In this document: positions 33,066-41,403 of the stretch, in pieces
Layout of the letters: each line of letters begins with the position of its first letter
Numbering within the stretch: the first letter of the stretch is position 1
Assembly: GCA_964472905.1 (NCBI GenBank)
Contig: CAYYMI010000011.1
Span: 1-55,004 of the forward strand
Direction of reading: 5' to 3'
Source of the DNA: Hellea sp964472905
Lineage (GTDB): Bacteria > Pseudomonadota > Alphaproteobacteria > Caulobacterales > Maricaulaceae
Length of the DNA: 55,004 nt
Notes under the pieces: generated by a model
What the model was told of the DNA's origin: nothing
What the model saw: only the letters and a program-made list of their open reading frames with translations
Databases searched by the model: none
Made by a program: the position numbers and the translations under genes

Positions 33066-33971
33066 ATGAAGCCCATTGTGTTAATTGCAGGACCTACGGC
33101 GAGCGGTAAAAGTGCGTGGGCTATTCAGCTTGCCAAGACATTTAATGGCGAAATTATAAATGCCGATGCCATGCAAGTTTATGAAGACCTGCAAATTTTA
33201 TCCGCGCGACCTACAATCTCTGAAATGCAGGGCGTTCCCCATCATCTATTTGGCCATATTGCTGGAAATATTAGATATTCCACAGGACAATGGATTCGCG
33301 AAGTGCAGCCTGTAATACTTGATTGTCTTGCCCGTGAGGTTGTCCCGATTTTGGTTGGCGGTACTGGGCTTTATTTTAAAACCCTTTTGGAGGGATTAGC
33401 AAAAGTTCCGGCCATTTCTCAGGAGGTCTTTGAGAACGTTAAAAGGATACTCGAAAATGAAGGTATAACTAGTTTACGAGACGAAGCTTTGAGAATTGAT
33501 CCCCGAGCTACGACACGCATCCTTGGAGATGACCCGCAAAGGCTATCTCGTATTGTGAGCGTTTACAGGGAAACAGCTAGACCTTTATCTGAGTGGCAAT
33601 TCGAAACACGTCCGATCATTCCAAAGCAGTTCTGTCAGTGCGCTGTTCTTATGCCAGACCGTTCTGTGCTGTATGAGCGGATTAATGCTCGGTTTGAAAA
33701 TATGATAACAAATGGAGGGTTAAACGAAGCTAAGTCCGTTTTTGCAAAAAACTATGATAATTCCTTGCCTATTATGAAGGCCATTGGAGTACGGCAATTA
33801 CAAGGCTACTTCGCAGGTGATACAAATTTGGACGACGCAATAGCGCTTGCGAGCCGCGATACGCGCCGTTTTGCCAAGCGGCAACTGACGTGGTTCCGTG
33901 GTCAAGCCCGAAGTTGGCAAAATGTAACAAATAATTCCGATAAAGTTGTATTTGAAGGTAAACTATCCTAA
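33066..33971 (+). CDS. miaA: tRNA dimethylallyltransferase
   Basis: Adds the dimethylallyl group to A37 of tRNAs reading UNN codons. 301 aa. The P-loop GPTASGKSAWAIQLA is at residues 8-22. The tRNA-recognition motifs NADAMQVYEDL, GVPHHLFGH and PILVGGTGLYFKTLLEG, and the C-terminal DTRRFAKRQLTWFR, are all present. It is nearly joined to serB upstream. No hfq follows, although miaA-hfq pairs are common in other bacteria; instead there is a terminator and possible small RNA. Confidence 0.97.
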   Translation: MKPIVLIAGPTASGKSAWAIQLAKTFNGEIINADAMQVYEDLQILSARPTISEMQGVPHHLFGHIAGNIRYSTGQWIREVQPVILDCLAREVVPILVGGTGLYFKTLLEGLAKVPAISQEVFENVKRILENEGITSLRDEALRIDPRATTRILGDDPQRLSRIVSVYRETARPLSEWQFETRPIIPKQFCQCAVLMPDRSVLYERINARFENMITNGGLNEAKSVFAKNYDNSLPIMKAIGVRQLQGYFAGDTNLDDAIALASRDTRRFAKRQLTWFRGQARSWQNVTNNSDKVVFEGKLS

Positions 33972-34010
33972 AATGATTGATTGACGCATTAACGAAAGGT
34001 AAATATTGCT

Positions 34011-34098
34011 GAAATGGCTCTAATTAAGAGCAGTCATGCGTAACTTACCTTATGGGTACGAGATGTTTTTCTTCGAAGAGGCATCTCGTTTTTTTTTT
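34011..34098 (+). ncRNA. candidate small RNA between miaA and the VTT gene
   Basis: Two hairpins are visible: GCTCT-AATTA-AGAGC (34017-34031) and the strong terminator stem at 34058-34089 ending in T10. Upstream, TTGACG (33981-33986) with a 17-nt spacer to TATTGC (34004-34009) is a possible promoter with a poor -10. TTAA-N7-TAAA (33989-34003) inside it is one base from a CtrA-like box. The alternative is that this is simply the 3' end of the serB-miaA transcript. Confidence 0.3.
34058..34098 (+). terminator. intrinsic terminator
   Basis: ACGAGATG pairs perfectly with CATCTCGT around a loop containing CTTCGAAG, directly followed by ten T residues. It ends the serB-miaA transcript or a small RNA and rules out the longest reading frame as the true start of the next gene. 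Confidence 0.93.
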
Positions 34099-34146
34099 GC
34101 GATAATTTCATTATTCATATGGGAAGAAGCGTTATATGGGCGTGAC

Positions 34147-34848
34147 ATGAAACGTATTTGGGATTTTGTCACTGAATTAGATAAGCAAGCTTTACGAGCA
34201 TTTGCTGTCGTCTTTACGATGTTCGCAATAGTTGTATCGATCTTGGTTATTGGGCACCACATGCTAAGTTTACCTGAATCAGACTTGAACGGTGTTTTTC
34301 AGCGCGCAAAGCTCTCAGGGTTCGCTCTGCCTATAGTTATTTTGATTTTCAGTGTAGCTGCATTTTTAGGAATTCCTCAATGGGTGCTTATTGCCGGTGT
34401 TGTGGCTGCGTTTGGACCATTAACTGGAGGGGTTTACGCTTGGCTTGCGACTTTGTGCTCTGCATCAATCGATTTTTGGCTTGGACGACGCATAGGCGCA
34501 GAAAGGCTTCACCGATTTGCGGGGGACCTCGTCAATAGGATTATCAGCATTGTTCAAAAAAATGGATTCACAACGAGTTTTGCAATTAGGTTTGTGCCAA
34601 CCGGTCCATTTGTGTTGGTCAATATGGCTGCTGGCGTTGCTCGAATAAAATTTATCTCGTTTCTCTGTGGGACGGGTTTAGGTGTTATTCCTAAAATTGC
34701 TATCGTTGCTTTGGTCGCACAAGGCGTTTTATCTAGCACGGATAGTTGGAAAATTACGGTTATCTTTTTAGGACTGGCAGGTCTTTTTATCCTAGCGATG
34801 TTTCTGGCTCGCAAATCATTAAATGTGAATTACAAGCATAAATCTTAA
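34147..34848 (+). CDS. VTT-domain (TVP38/TMEM64-like) membrane protein
   Basis: 233 aa when started at the ATG after the terminator; a longer frame would include the terminator hairpin and encode the stretch FFF from its T-tract. It has helices near residues 20-40, 60-80, 85-110, 155-180 and 195-222. The family core includes FGPLTGGVYAWLATLCSASIDFWLGRRIG, then RFVPTGPFVLVNMAAGVARI. VTT/DedA-like proteins act in membrane homeostasis, probably lipid flipping or transport; no substrate can be read from the sequence. No strong ribosome-binding site is seen. Confidence 0.85.
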   Translation: MKRIWDFVTELDKQALRAFAVVFTMFAIVVSILVIGHHMLSLPESDLNGVFQRAKLSGFALPIVILIFSVAAFLGIPQWVLIAGVVAAFGPLTGGVYAWLATLCSASIDFWLGRRIGAERLHRFAGDLVNRIISIVQKNGFTTSFAIRFVPTGPFVLVNMAAGVARIKFISFLCGTGLGVIPKIAIVALVAQGVLSSTDSWKITVIFLGLAGLFILAMFLARKSLNVNYKHKS

Positions 34849-34981
34849 AAAAGTAGTCAATAACTGACTTTACAGAATAAGTGGTTCGGTTTTTTATTGC
34901 GGGTTCGCCATTTGTTGTTATTACTTATCGTGCTGCTTCGTTCGGGTGACAAAGTGCAATCGGTTTAATTTAAGGCTTAAC

Positions 34982-36022
34982 ATGTTCTCATTCCTTCTGA
35001 GTTCATTCTCATCAGATATTGCGATTGATTTGGGGACAGCAAATACGTTGATTTACGCGAAAGGCCGTGATGTCGTTTTAAACGAGCCTTCAGTTGTCGC
35101 TTTTTCTATACGTAATGGCCGGAAAATGGTGCATGCTGTGGGAGATGAAGCCCGCTCAATGCTTGGCAGAACACCTGATCATATTGAAGCTATTCGTCCA
35201 ATGAAAGATGGCGTTATTGCTGACTTTGAGGTAGCTGAAGCGATGATTTCTCATTTCATTAAGAAGGTCAATAAAGGGGGACGTTTTGCACGGCCCAAGG
35301 TCGTAATTTGTGTTCCGTCTGGCGCGACCGCAGTTGAACGCCGCGCAATTCATCAAAGTGCTGAACAAGCTGGCGCGTCGCGTGTCTATTTGATTGAAGA
35401 GCCTATGGCAGCTGCGCTAGGCGCCGGCCTACCGATCCACGAACCTTCCGGGTCTATGGTTGTTGATATTGGAGGTGGGACAACCGAAGTTGCCGTTCTC
35501 TCTCTTGATGGAATTGTTTACTCACGCTCTGTTCGGGTTGGGGGAGATAAAATGGATGACGCGATCATTCAGTATGTGCGTAGAACAACAAATTTGCTTC
35601 TGGGTGAAATGAGTGCCGAACGGGTTAAAAAAGAAATTGGTTCAGCGACGATGCCAGAAGATAATGAAGGTATGACAGTCCAAATCAAAGGCCGTGATTT
35701 GATGAACGGTGTTCCGCGCGAAATTCGCGTCACCGAAGCCATGATTGCCGAGAGTTTGGCTGAACCGGTTGAGCAAATTGTTGAGGCAGTTAAAATGGCG
35801 CTCGAAGCTACGCCGCCAGAGTTGGCTGCGGACATCGTAGATAAAGGCATAATGCTAACGGGCGGTGGTGCATTACTGAGAAATTTGGATTCAGAACTGC
35901 GAAGCCGCACGGGATTGCCAGTATCTATTGCTGATGATCCACTTTCTTGTGTGGCGCGCGGGTCTGGAACGGTTGTTGAAAATCTTAAAAAATGGAAAAG
36001 CGTTCTCTCTAGCGGAGTATAA
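34982..36022 (+). CDS. mreB: rod-shape actin homologue MreB
   Basis: 346 aa when started at MFSFLLSSFSSD, the normal MreB start and length; an upstream ATG 12 codons earlier has no family support. Actin-fold motifs: IAIDLGTANTLIY (phosphate 1), MVVDIGGGTTEVAVL (phosphate 2), MLTGGGALLRNLD (adenosine). MreB filaments organise lateral cell-wall synthesis. It heads the mreB-mreC-mreD-mrdA-rodA operon. The 133-bp upstream gap is AT-rich with overlapping TTAA strings but no clear consensus box. Confidence 0.98.
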   Translation: MFSFLLSSFSSDIAIDLGTANTLIYAKGRDVVLNEPSVVAFSIRNGRKMVHAVGDEARSMLGRTPDHIEAIRPMKDGVIADFEVAEAMISHFIKKVNKGGRFARPKVVICVPSGATAVERRAIHQSAEQAGASRVYLIEEPMAAALGAGLPIHEPSGSMVVDIGGGTTEVAVLSLDGIVYSRSVRVGGDKMDDAIIQYVRRTTNLLLGEMSAERVKKEIGSATMPEDNEGMTVQIKGRDLMNGVPREIRVTEAMIAESLAEPVEQIVEAVKMALEATPPELAADIVDKGIMLTGGGALLRNLDSELRSRTGLPVSIADDPLSCVARGSGTVVENLKKWKSVLSSGV

Positions 36023-36056
36023 TTTTATCCATATAAAGGCATCTTGGTGAACTCTC

Positions 36057-36968
36057 ATGTATCGTAATGATCCTGATGTTACGAATAGAACCCGTTTAGT
36101 ACTTGTCATTGCATTCATTGCGGCAACATTAATTTTTATTGCAGATCAGAGTGATAACCGGATCTTACAACGCTCTAAATCTCTATCCAACAATTCTGTA
36201 TCACCTATCTTAACATTGCTATCTTCTCCTATGCGGGCAACCGAAGGTTTTTTTGTGGGTCTACAAGATAGAAGACGTGCGCTTGCAGAAAATGAAGCCC
36301 TCAAGCAAGAGTTATATCATTTAAGAGAAATCAAAAACCGCGCTGAAATAATGGAAATGAAACTGTCACGTTTTGAACAGCTTCTTAAAGCACGTGCGGG
36401 AATAGATATTCCAGATGAGAAAATAGCCGCCCGTGCTGTTAGTGAAACCGATGGACCATTTGTGCGCGCAGCGCTTATCAATGTTGGCAAAAATAAAGGC
36501 GTTGCAGTCGGCCATTCTGTCATGAGCGTGGACGGGATGTATGGCCATGTCGTTAGAGTAGGATCAAATTCATCGCGCGTATTACGGCTCAGTGACCTGA
36601 ATAGCCGGATAGCTATTATGTCGGCTGATGGTATCGGTACGGCAATATTAGTTGGGAATAACACGGATTTTCCAGAAGTGTCTTTCATGTCTGATGTATC
36701 TGATTGGAAGACAGGTCAATCCGTCATGACCTCTGGCGATGATGGTGTCCTCCCCAGAGGACTGCCCATAGGGCAAGTTATAAAGGGAAGTAACAATAAT
36801 TTAGCTGTAGATTTATATGTTAATAAATCTCCTGTGGATTGGGTCTGGGTCTATCCCTATGAACCCATTCCAGTTCCGGAAAGCTATGAAGAAAGTGCTG
36901 ACGTGTTGCCCCCAGAAGATAGGACACCGCTAAACGATGATGTACCTGAATCTGAAGGGCAAGAATGA
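36057..36968 (+). CDS. mreC: rod-shape-determining protein MreC
   Basis: 303 aa: a single N-terminal membrane helix (about residues 11-28), then a coiled-coil segment (RRALAENEALKQELYHLREIKNRAEIMEMKL). The periplasmic double beta-barrel follows (VGKNKGVAVGHSVMSVDGMYGHVV, SRVLRLSDLNSRIAIM, TSGDDGVLPRGLPIGQV). It has an acidic Pro-rich tail. It links MreB to the PBP2-RodA synthase. Its stop overlaps mreD by 4 nt. Confidence 0.96.
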   Translation: MYRNDPDVTNRTRLVLVIAFIAATLIFIADQSDNRILQRSKSLSNNSVSPILTLLSSPMRATEGFFVGLQDRRRALAENEALKQELYHLREIKNRAEIMEMKLSRFEQLLKARAGIDIPDEKIAARAVSETDGPFVRAALINVGKNKGVAVGHSVMSVDGMYGHVVRVGSNSSRVLRLSDLNSRIAIMSADGIGTAILVGNNTDFPEVSFMSDVSDWKTGQSVMTSGDDGVLPRGLPIGQVIKGSNNNLAVDLYVNKSPVDWVWVYPYEPIPVPESYEESADVLPPEDRTPLNDDVPESEGQE

Positions 36969-37489
36969 TGGCGGCAGTCTTTTCTTCAAATTCCGGACGT
37001 CGAGGGCAAACGTGGCCGGCCATATTAATTCTCTTTGTTTTAACTATTCTTGGCGCGCTTCATGTCAATATTTTGGGACAAACCATATCTTTAAGTTTTC
37101 TACCTCTTGCGGGCATTTGTTTGTGGCCGCGTAAGTCAAACCCCGTTATTTCAATTATAGCTATTTTTATTCTTGGTATATTACTGGATGTCTTCACTCA
37201 TCAAATATTGGGGTTCCGGACCCTAATCTATTTGACTATCTTTGCTATTTTTAGGCCTGATGCTCGGCTCAAACAGCACATTTTTGGAACAGCGTTTTTG
37301 CAGTGGGTATTCACTATTTTAGTTGGTTTTAGTCTTTTTTATCTACTGGCATGGATTGGCCGCGGGACTAAACCTCATCTGATGACTTTGTGGTATCAAG
37401 GATTGCTGGCTTTAGTGGTATTTCCACTGATTTATCTGGGACGTTACATTCTTAGATTTATTCTCGTTGACGTCGAAGATAGATATTGA
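36965..37489 (+). CDS. mreD: rod-shape-determining protein MreD
   Basis: A 174-aa integral membrane protein with about five helices beginning at ILILFVLTILGALHV. The segments LPLAGICLWP and GILLDVFTHQILGFRTLIYL are typical of MreD. It completes the MreBCD module of the elongasome. The ATG lies in an ATGATG overlap with the end of mreC. Its TGA shares a base with the mrdA ATG. Confidence 0.92.
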   Translation: MMAAVFSSNSGRRGQTWPAILILFVLTILGALHVNILGQTISLSFLPLAGICLWPRKSNPVISIIAIFILGILLDVFTHQILGFRTLIYLTIFAIFRPDARLKQHIFGTAFLQWVFTILVGFSLFYLLAWIGRGTKPHLMTLWYQGLLALVVFPLIYLGRYILRFILVDVEDRY

Positions 37490-39351
37490 TGCGCATACAA
37501 TCCGAGAATATCGACTCTAGCGTTATAACACGTCGAACGGCTTTTCTAGGCCTTGGTATTTTCGCAGGATTTGGCGTATTAACGAGCCGTCTTTATTATC
37601 TTCAAGTGATTAAAGCTGAAGATTATAGGGCGCTCTCAGACAATAACCGTTTTAATTTCAATATCACTTTACCGTCTCGGGGGAAAATTCTCGACAGACA
37701 TGGTGAAGCTTTAGCGATTAACCGACAAGATTATCGGCTCATTCTAATCCCTGAACAAGTCAAAGATATCGATAAAACCCTTAAAAGCATTTCGGGTGTT
37801 CTGCCTCTACAATCAAAGACGATAAAGCGCATCAAAACGGATATAAAAGAAAATGCCAGTTTTGTCCCTGTTTTGATTGAGGACCATTTGGACTGGAAAA
37901 CTTTTGCAGCGCTTAATTTAAAAACACCAGATTTACCCGGTATCATTCCGGAAGTTGGAGAGGGGCGGTCTTACCCTAATAAAGGTATTTTCGCCCATAC
38001 ATTAGGTTATGTTGGGCGTGCTAATCGAGAAGAAGTTTCTATTGATAAGGATCCGTTATTGAAACAGCCTACATTTCGTATCGGAAAGTTAGGTGTCGAA
38101 TCAGCGCAAGATAAAATTCTTAGAGGGGAGTCAGGAAAGCTTAAGGTCGAAGTCAATGCCGTCGGTAGAATAGTTCGAGAGTGGCCTGAAGCCAAAGATT
38201 TTGCAAAACATGGTAAAAATGTCTGGCTAACTTTGGATGCTGAACTTCAACGGTATGGTGCCGAGTTGTTTGAGGAAGATAGCGGCGGGTTAGTCGTTAT
38301 TGATACAGTCACGGGTGAATTAAGAACTCTCCTGTCTATGCCCACATTTGACGGAAACCTATTTGTTTCAGGATTGACCGCTGACGATATGAAACGTCTG
38401 AACAATGATGAACGTCGGCCCCAATATAATAAAGTTTTAAGTGGGGGTTATCCGCCTGCATCGACATTTAAGATGGTTGTGATGTTAGCAGCCCTAGAGA
38501 GTGGTTTGGTAGACCCAGATAGAAAAATATTTTGTGTGGGTAAATTAAGATCTGGAAATCGTAATTTCCATTGTTGGAAACGTAAAGGGCATGGTCCTAT
38601 GACAATGCGGGCCGCATTAAAAAATTCCTGTGATGTTTATTTCTACGACATTGCTCAAACAATCGGGATAGAAAAAATTGCTAATATGGCACGACGGCTA
38701 GGCCTAGGCGAAAAATTTGATTTAGGTATATCTGGCGTGAAAGCAGGCATCGTTCCTGATGAAGAGTGGAAGCAAAGAAAACTTGGCGCAGCGTGGCGTG
38801 GAGGCGATACTTTTAACGCGGCTATTGGTCAGGGCTTTGTCCTAACGACGCCGCTACAATTAGCGGTTATGGCTGGAAGAATAGCCAATGGATATAAAGC
38901 TCTTTTACCAAATTTAATTATTGGAAATAATTTACCCGAATTGGATAATCTAGATGTTGATCCAAATCACCTTGATTTAGTTCGTGAAGCCATGTGGGCT
39001 GTTTGTGAAGAACCCGGCGGTACGGCCTATCGCCATAATGGTTTGGGTATCAAGGGACTCCAAATGGCTGGAAAGACTGGGACTGGGCAAGTTAGAGGGA
39101 TTTCTGCATCTGAGCGCCGCGACAGGATCCGTAAAAATAAAGAATTGCCTTGGAAGTTGCGGGATCATTCTGTTTTTGTAGGGTTTGCTCCCTATAACTC
39201 GCCACGATTTGCTGCGGCATGTTTGGTTGAACATGGTGGGTCGGGGGCTAAGCGGGCGGCATCAATTGTACGCGCTATTTTAGGACGAGCTTTAGAGCGC
39301 GATGGTATGGCAACACATCTGGACACCGCGCAAGAGGGTGAGCCGTTATGA
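37489..39351 (+). CDS. mrdA: penicillin-binding protein 2 (elongation transpeptidase)
   Basis: 620 aa from the ATG in TGATG; a TTG one codon earlier is possible. It has one membrane helix (TAFLGLGIFAGFGVLTSRL), a dimerisation region with the LPSRGKILDRHGEALAIN signature, then the transpeptidase domain. Active-site motifs are S325-T-F-K328 in YPPASTFK, SxN in KNSCDVY, and K529-T-G-T in AGKTGTGQV. It cross-links lateral peptidoglycan with RodA. A Lys/Arg-rich insertion lies shortly after KTG. It overlaps rodA by 4 nt. Confidence 0.97.
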   Translation: MRIQSENIDSSVITRRTAFLGLGIFAGFGVLTSRLYYLQVIKAEDYRALSDNNRFNFNITLPSRGKILDRHGEALAINRQDYRLILIPEQVKDIDKTLKSISGVLPLQSKTIKRIKTDIKENASFVPVLIEDHLDWKTFAALNLKTPDLPGIIPEVGEGRSYPNKGIFAHTLGYVGRANREEVSIDKDPLLKQPTFRIGKLGVESAQDKILRGESGKLKVEVNAVGRIVREWPEAKDFAKHGKNVWLTLDAELQRYGAELFEEDSGGLVVIDTVTGELRTLLSMPTFDGNLFVSGLTADDMKRLNNDERRPQYNKVLSGGYPPASTFKMVVMLAALESGLVDPDRKIFCVGKLRSGNRNFHCWKRKGHGPMTMRAALKNSCDVYFYDIAQTIGIEKIANMARRLGLGEKFDLGISGVKAGIVPDEEWKQRKLGAAWRGGDTFNAAIGQGFVLTTPLQLAVMAGRIANGYKALLPNLIIGNNLPELDNLDVDPNHLDLVREAMWAVCEEPGGTAYRHNGLGIKGLQMAGKTGTGQVRGISASERRDRIRKNKELPWKLRDHSVFVGFAPYNSPRFAAACLVEHGGSGAKRAASIVRAILGRALERDGMATHLDTAQEGEPL

Positions 39352-40481
39352 TGAGATCGCTCAATACCAGAGCTAGCTTCTCTTCAAAGTTATTTGAAGT
39401 TAATTGGTTTTTAGTCGCATTAATTATTGTGGTTGGCTTAGTCGGTGTTGTCATGATTTTTGCCGCTACAGATGGCGTGTGGTCAAGAGGAGCTTCACAA
39501 CATCTTATACGCTTATTTGTTTGCGGGCTGGCCATGTTGGTCATTGCTTTGGTTGATGTAAAATATTGGTATACTTTGGCATACCCTGCCTATGGCATAG
39601 CTTTAGTTCTGCTTATTGGCGTCGAGTTTTTTGGCGTAAGCGTGAATGGCTCGCAAAGGTGGTTAGATTTAGCAGTATTACGTCTGCAGCCCTCCGAAAT
39701 TATGAAACTTTCTATTGTCCTTGCTTTGGCGCGGTATTTTCATGACCTTCCGCAATGGCGCGTATCTGGTGTTTCTGGATTATTGGGGGCTTTACTTTTC
39801 ATTATTATACCCATGGCTTTGATTTTACGCCAACCAGATTTAGGAACGACATTATTAGTCGGTGCAACAGGTGTTACGTTGATTTTTTTAGCTGGTGTAA
39901 ATTGGAAGGTTATTGTGTCAGCAGGAATAACGGCTTTAATTGCGGTTCCTTTGTTTTTTCGATTTGGATTACAGGAGTATCAGCGTGCTCGTATCCGAAC
40001 CTTTTTAGACCCTACAATTGACCCTACTGGGGCGAGTTATCATATCACCCAATCAAAAATTGCGCTTGGGAGTGGGGGAGTGTCTGGAAAAGGCTTTATG
40101 AATGGAACGCAAAGACAATTGGAGTATGTCCCTGAAAACCGAACTGATTTTATATTCACAATTATCGGAGAAGAATTCGGACTTATAGGCAGCTTAGCAA
40201 CAATGGGACTTTATCTTGCCGTCATAGGCATGTGCGCGTTTTTATCCTATCAGTGTAAACATGTATTTTCACGGCTAATGATACTGGGCATTACAACGAC
40301 ATTCATTTTGTATATTTTTATCAACCTCGCTATGGTCATGGGGTTAGTACCGGTTGTGGGTGTTCCTCTGCCCCTCATTTCTTATGGAGGCACAGTGATT
40401 ATGACGGTTATGGCCGGTTTTGGTTTAATTTTATCCGCTCACCTTCATAGAAAAAACGATCTACCGAAAAGCCATGCTTAA
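39348..40481 (+). CDS. mrdB: peptidoglycan glycosyltransferase RodA
   Basis: A 377-aa SEDS-family polytopic membrane protein. Conserved pieces are NGSQRWLDLAVLRLQPSEIMKLSIVLALARYF, RQPDLGTTLLV, YHITQSKIALGSGGVSGKGFMNGTQ, VPENRTDFIFTIIGEEFG and the closing PVVGVPLPLISYGGTVIM. It polymerises lipid II during elongation, paired with the PBP2 encoded just upstream. Either of two adjacent ATGs may start it. Its stop shares the four bases TTAA with the stop of the convergent response-regulator gene. Confidence 0.97.
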   Translation: MMRSLNTRASFSSKLFEVNWFLVALIIVVGLVGVVMIFAATDGVWSRGASQHLIRLFVCGLAMLVIALVDVKYWYTLAYPAYGIALVLLIGVEFFGVSVNGSQRWLDLAVLRLQPSEIMKLSIVLALARYFHDLPQWRVSGVSGLLGALLFIIIPMALILRQPDLGTTLLVGATGVTLIFLAGVNWKVIVSAGITALIAVPLFFRFGLQEYQRARIRTFLDPTIDPTGASYHITQSKIALGSGGVSGKGFMNGTQRQLEYVPENRTDFIFTIIGEEFGLIGSLATMGLYLAVIGMCAFLSYQCKHVFSRLMILGITTTFILYIFINLAMVMGLVPVVGVPLPLISYGGTVIMTVMAGFGLILSAHLHRKNDLPKSHA

Positions 40482-41245
40482 TGTTCGAGCGTTAAAAGGG
40501 TCCTGTGTAAGTTTTGACTTCTAGAAATAACGTCTTTTAAATGATTTGTGCTGTTTTGAATGTTTTCTGGCGGTGCATTTTGAAGTTCTGCTGATCTGAA
40601 TTCCAACTCTTTAAGAGCAATTGTAGCGGCGGAGCCTTTAAGTGTATGAGCCGCGCTGCGCAGCTCGCTTAAATTTTCTGGGATTGCTTGGCTTGCGAGG
40701 TCTTTATTATTATTAATTACGTTTATGCAGCCATAAGTACTTTCCCAAAACCTTTCAACGAGACTGAAAATTTCTGTTTGCGGACTATTCTTGGTTATTT
40801 GCCGCCAATGCTTCATATTAATCAAAGCGTTAGTGTTATGTCTTTGTATAAGTCTTAGGGCTTGAGTTTCAGAAGGTGCTGTATTGTTTTGGTAATGACT
40901 CCACGCCCGTTCAACATCCTTGGTGCGCAAGGGTTTGGGTAATACAAATTGAAAGCCAACTTGCCTATATTGGCGCTGGTCGGAGGCTGAGCTATAAGCG
41001 GTTAATGCAAAGACGGGTGTGTTTTTATTCCGAGAGCCTGATCTTCTGAGTCGCCTAAGTGTTTTTATACCATCCAATTTGGGCATTAATATATCAAGTA
41101 GTATAAGATCGAATTTAACGCCTTCACATTCTAAGAGGGCTTTGTCTCCATTATTTGCAGTGACAACAATATGCCCTTCGCGTTCTAAAATGGAAGCCGC
41201 TATAATGCGGTTGGCTTCATTATCATCTGCTAGAAGTATTCGCAT
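40478..41245 (-). CDS. response-regulator receiver plus Hpt phosphotransfer protein
   Basis: 255 aa. The receiver domain is at residues 1-118, with D7-D8, phospho-acceptor D51 (LLDILMP), T82 and K104 (PKP). The Hpt domain at about 145-255 has the phosphorylatable histidine H200 in SAAHTLKGSAATIA. There is no kinase, DNA-binding or output domain. It should act as an intermediate in a multistep His-Asp phosphorelay, taking or returning phosphate via both domains. It is not in an operon with a kinase. It converges on rodA with a 4-nt stop overlap. Confidence 0.93.
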   Translation of the reverse strand: MRILLADDNEANRIIAASILEREGHIVVTANNGDKALLECEGVKFDLILLDILMPKLDGIKTLRRLRRSGSRNKNTPVFALTAYSSASDQRQYRQVGFQFVLPKPLRTKDVERAWSHYQNNTAPSETQALRLIQRHNTNALINMKHWRQITKNSPQTEIFSLVERFWESTYGCINVINNNKDLASQAIPENLSELRSAAHTLKGSAATIALKELEFRSAELQNAPPENIQNSTNHLKDVISRSQNLHRTLLTLEH

Positions 41246-41403
41246 AGGAATCCATTGTGTGAACCCCCATTAAAACTTTACGCAATACTACTTAAAATTT
41301 TATTATTGGGTTTATAAATTTCATACAAACTAAGTCTCCTTGCTTGACCCATTGTTCGAAAACATTACGTTGTGCTGTTAATAAACAATAAAAAGGGGAC
41401 ATC

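Noticed and set aside
34036..34146. N-terminal extension of the VTT protein starting at 34036
   Set aside because: The stretch contains a perfect terminator stem with T10, whose translation gives only FFF-type low-complexity residues. The family core begins after 34147.
34965..34980. CtrA box (TTAA-N7-TTAA) upstream of mreB
   Set aside because: Three TTAA strings are present, but none are separated by exactly 7 nt.
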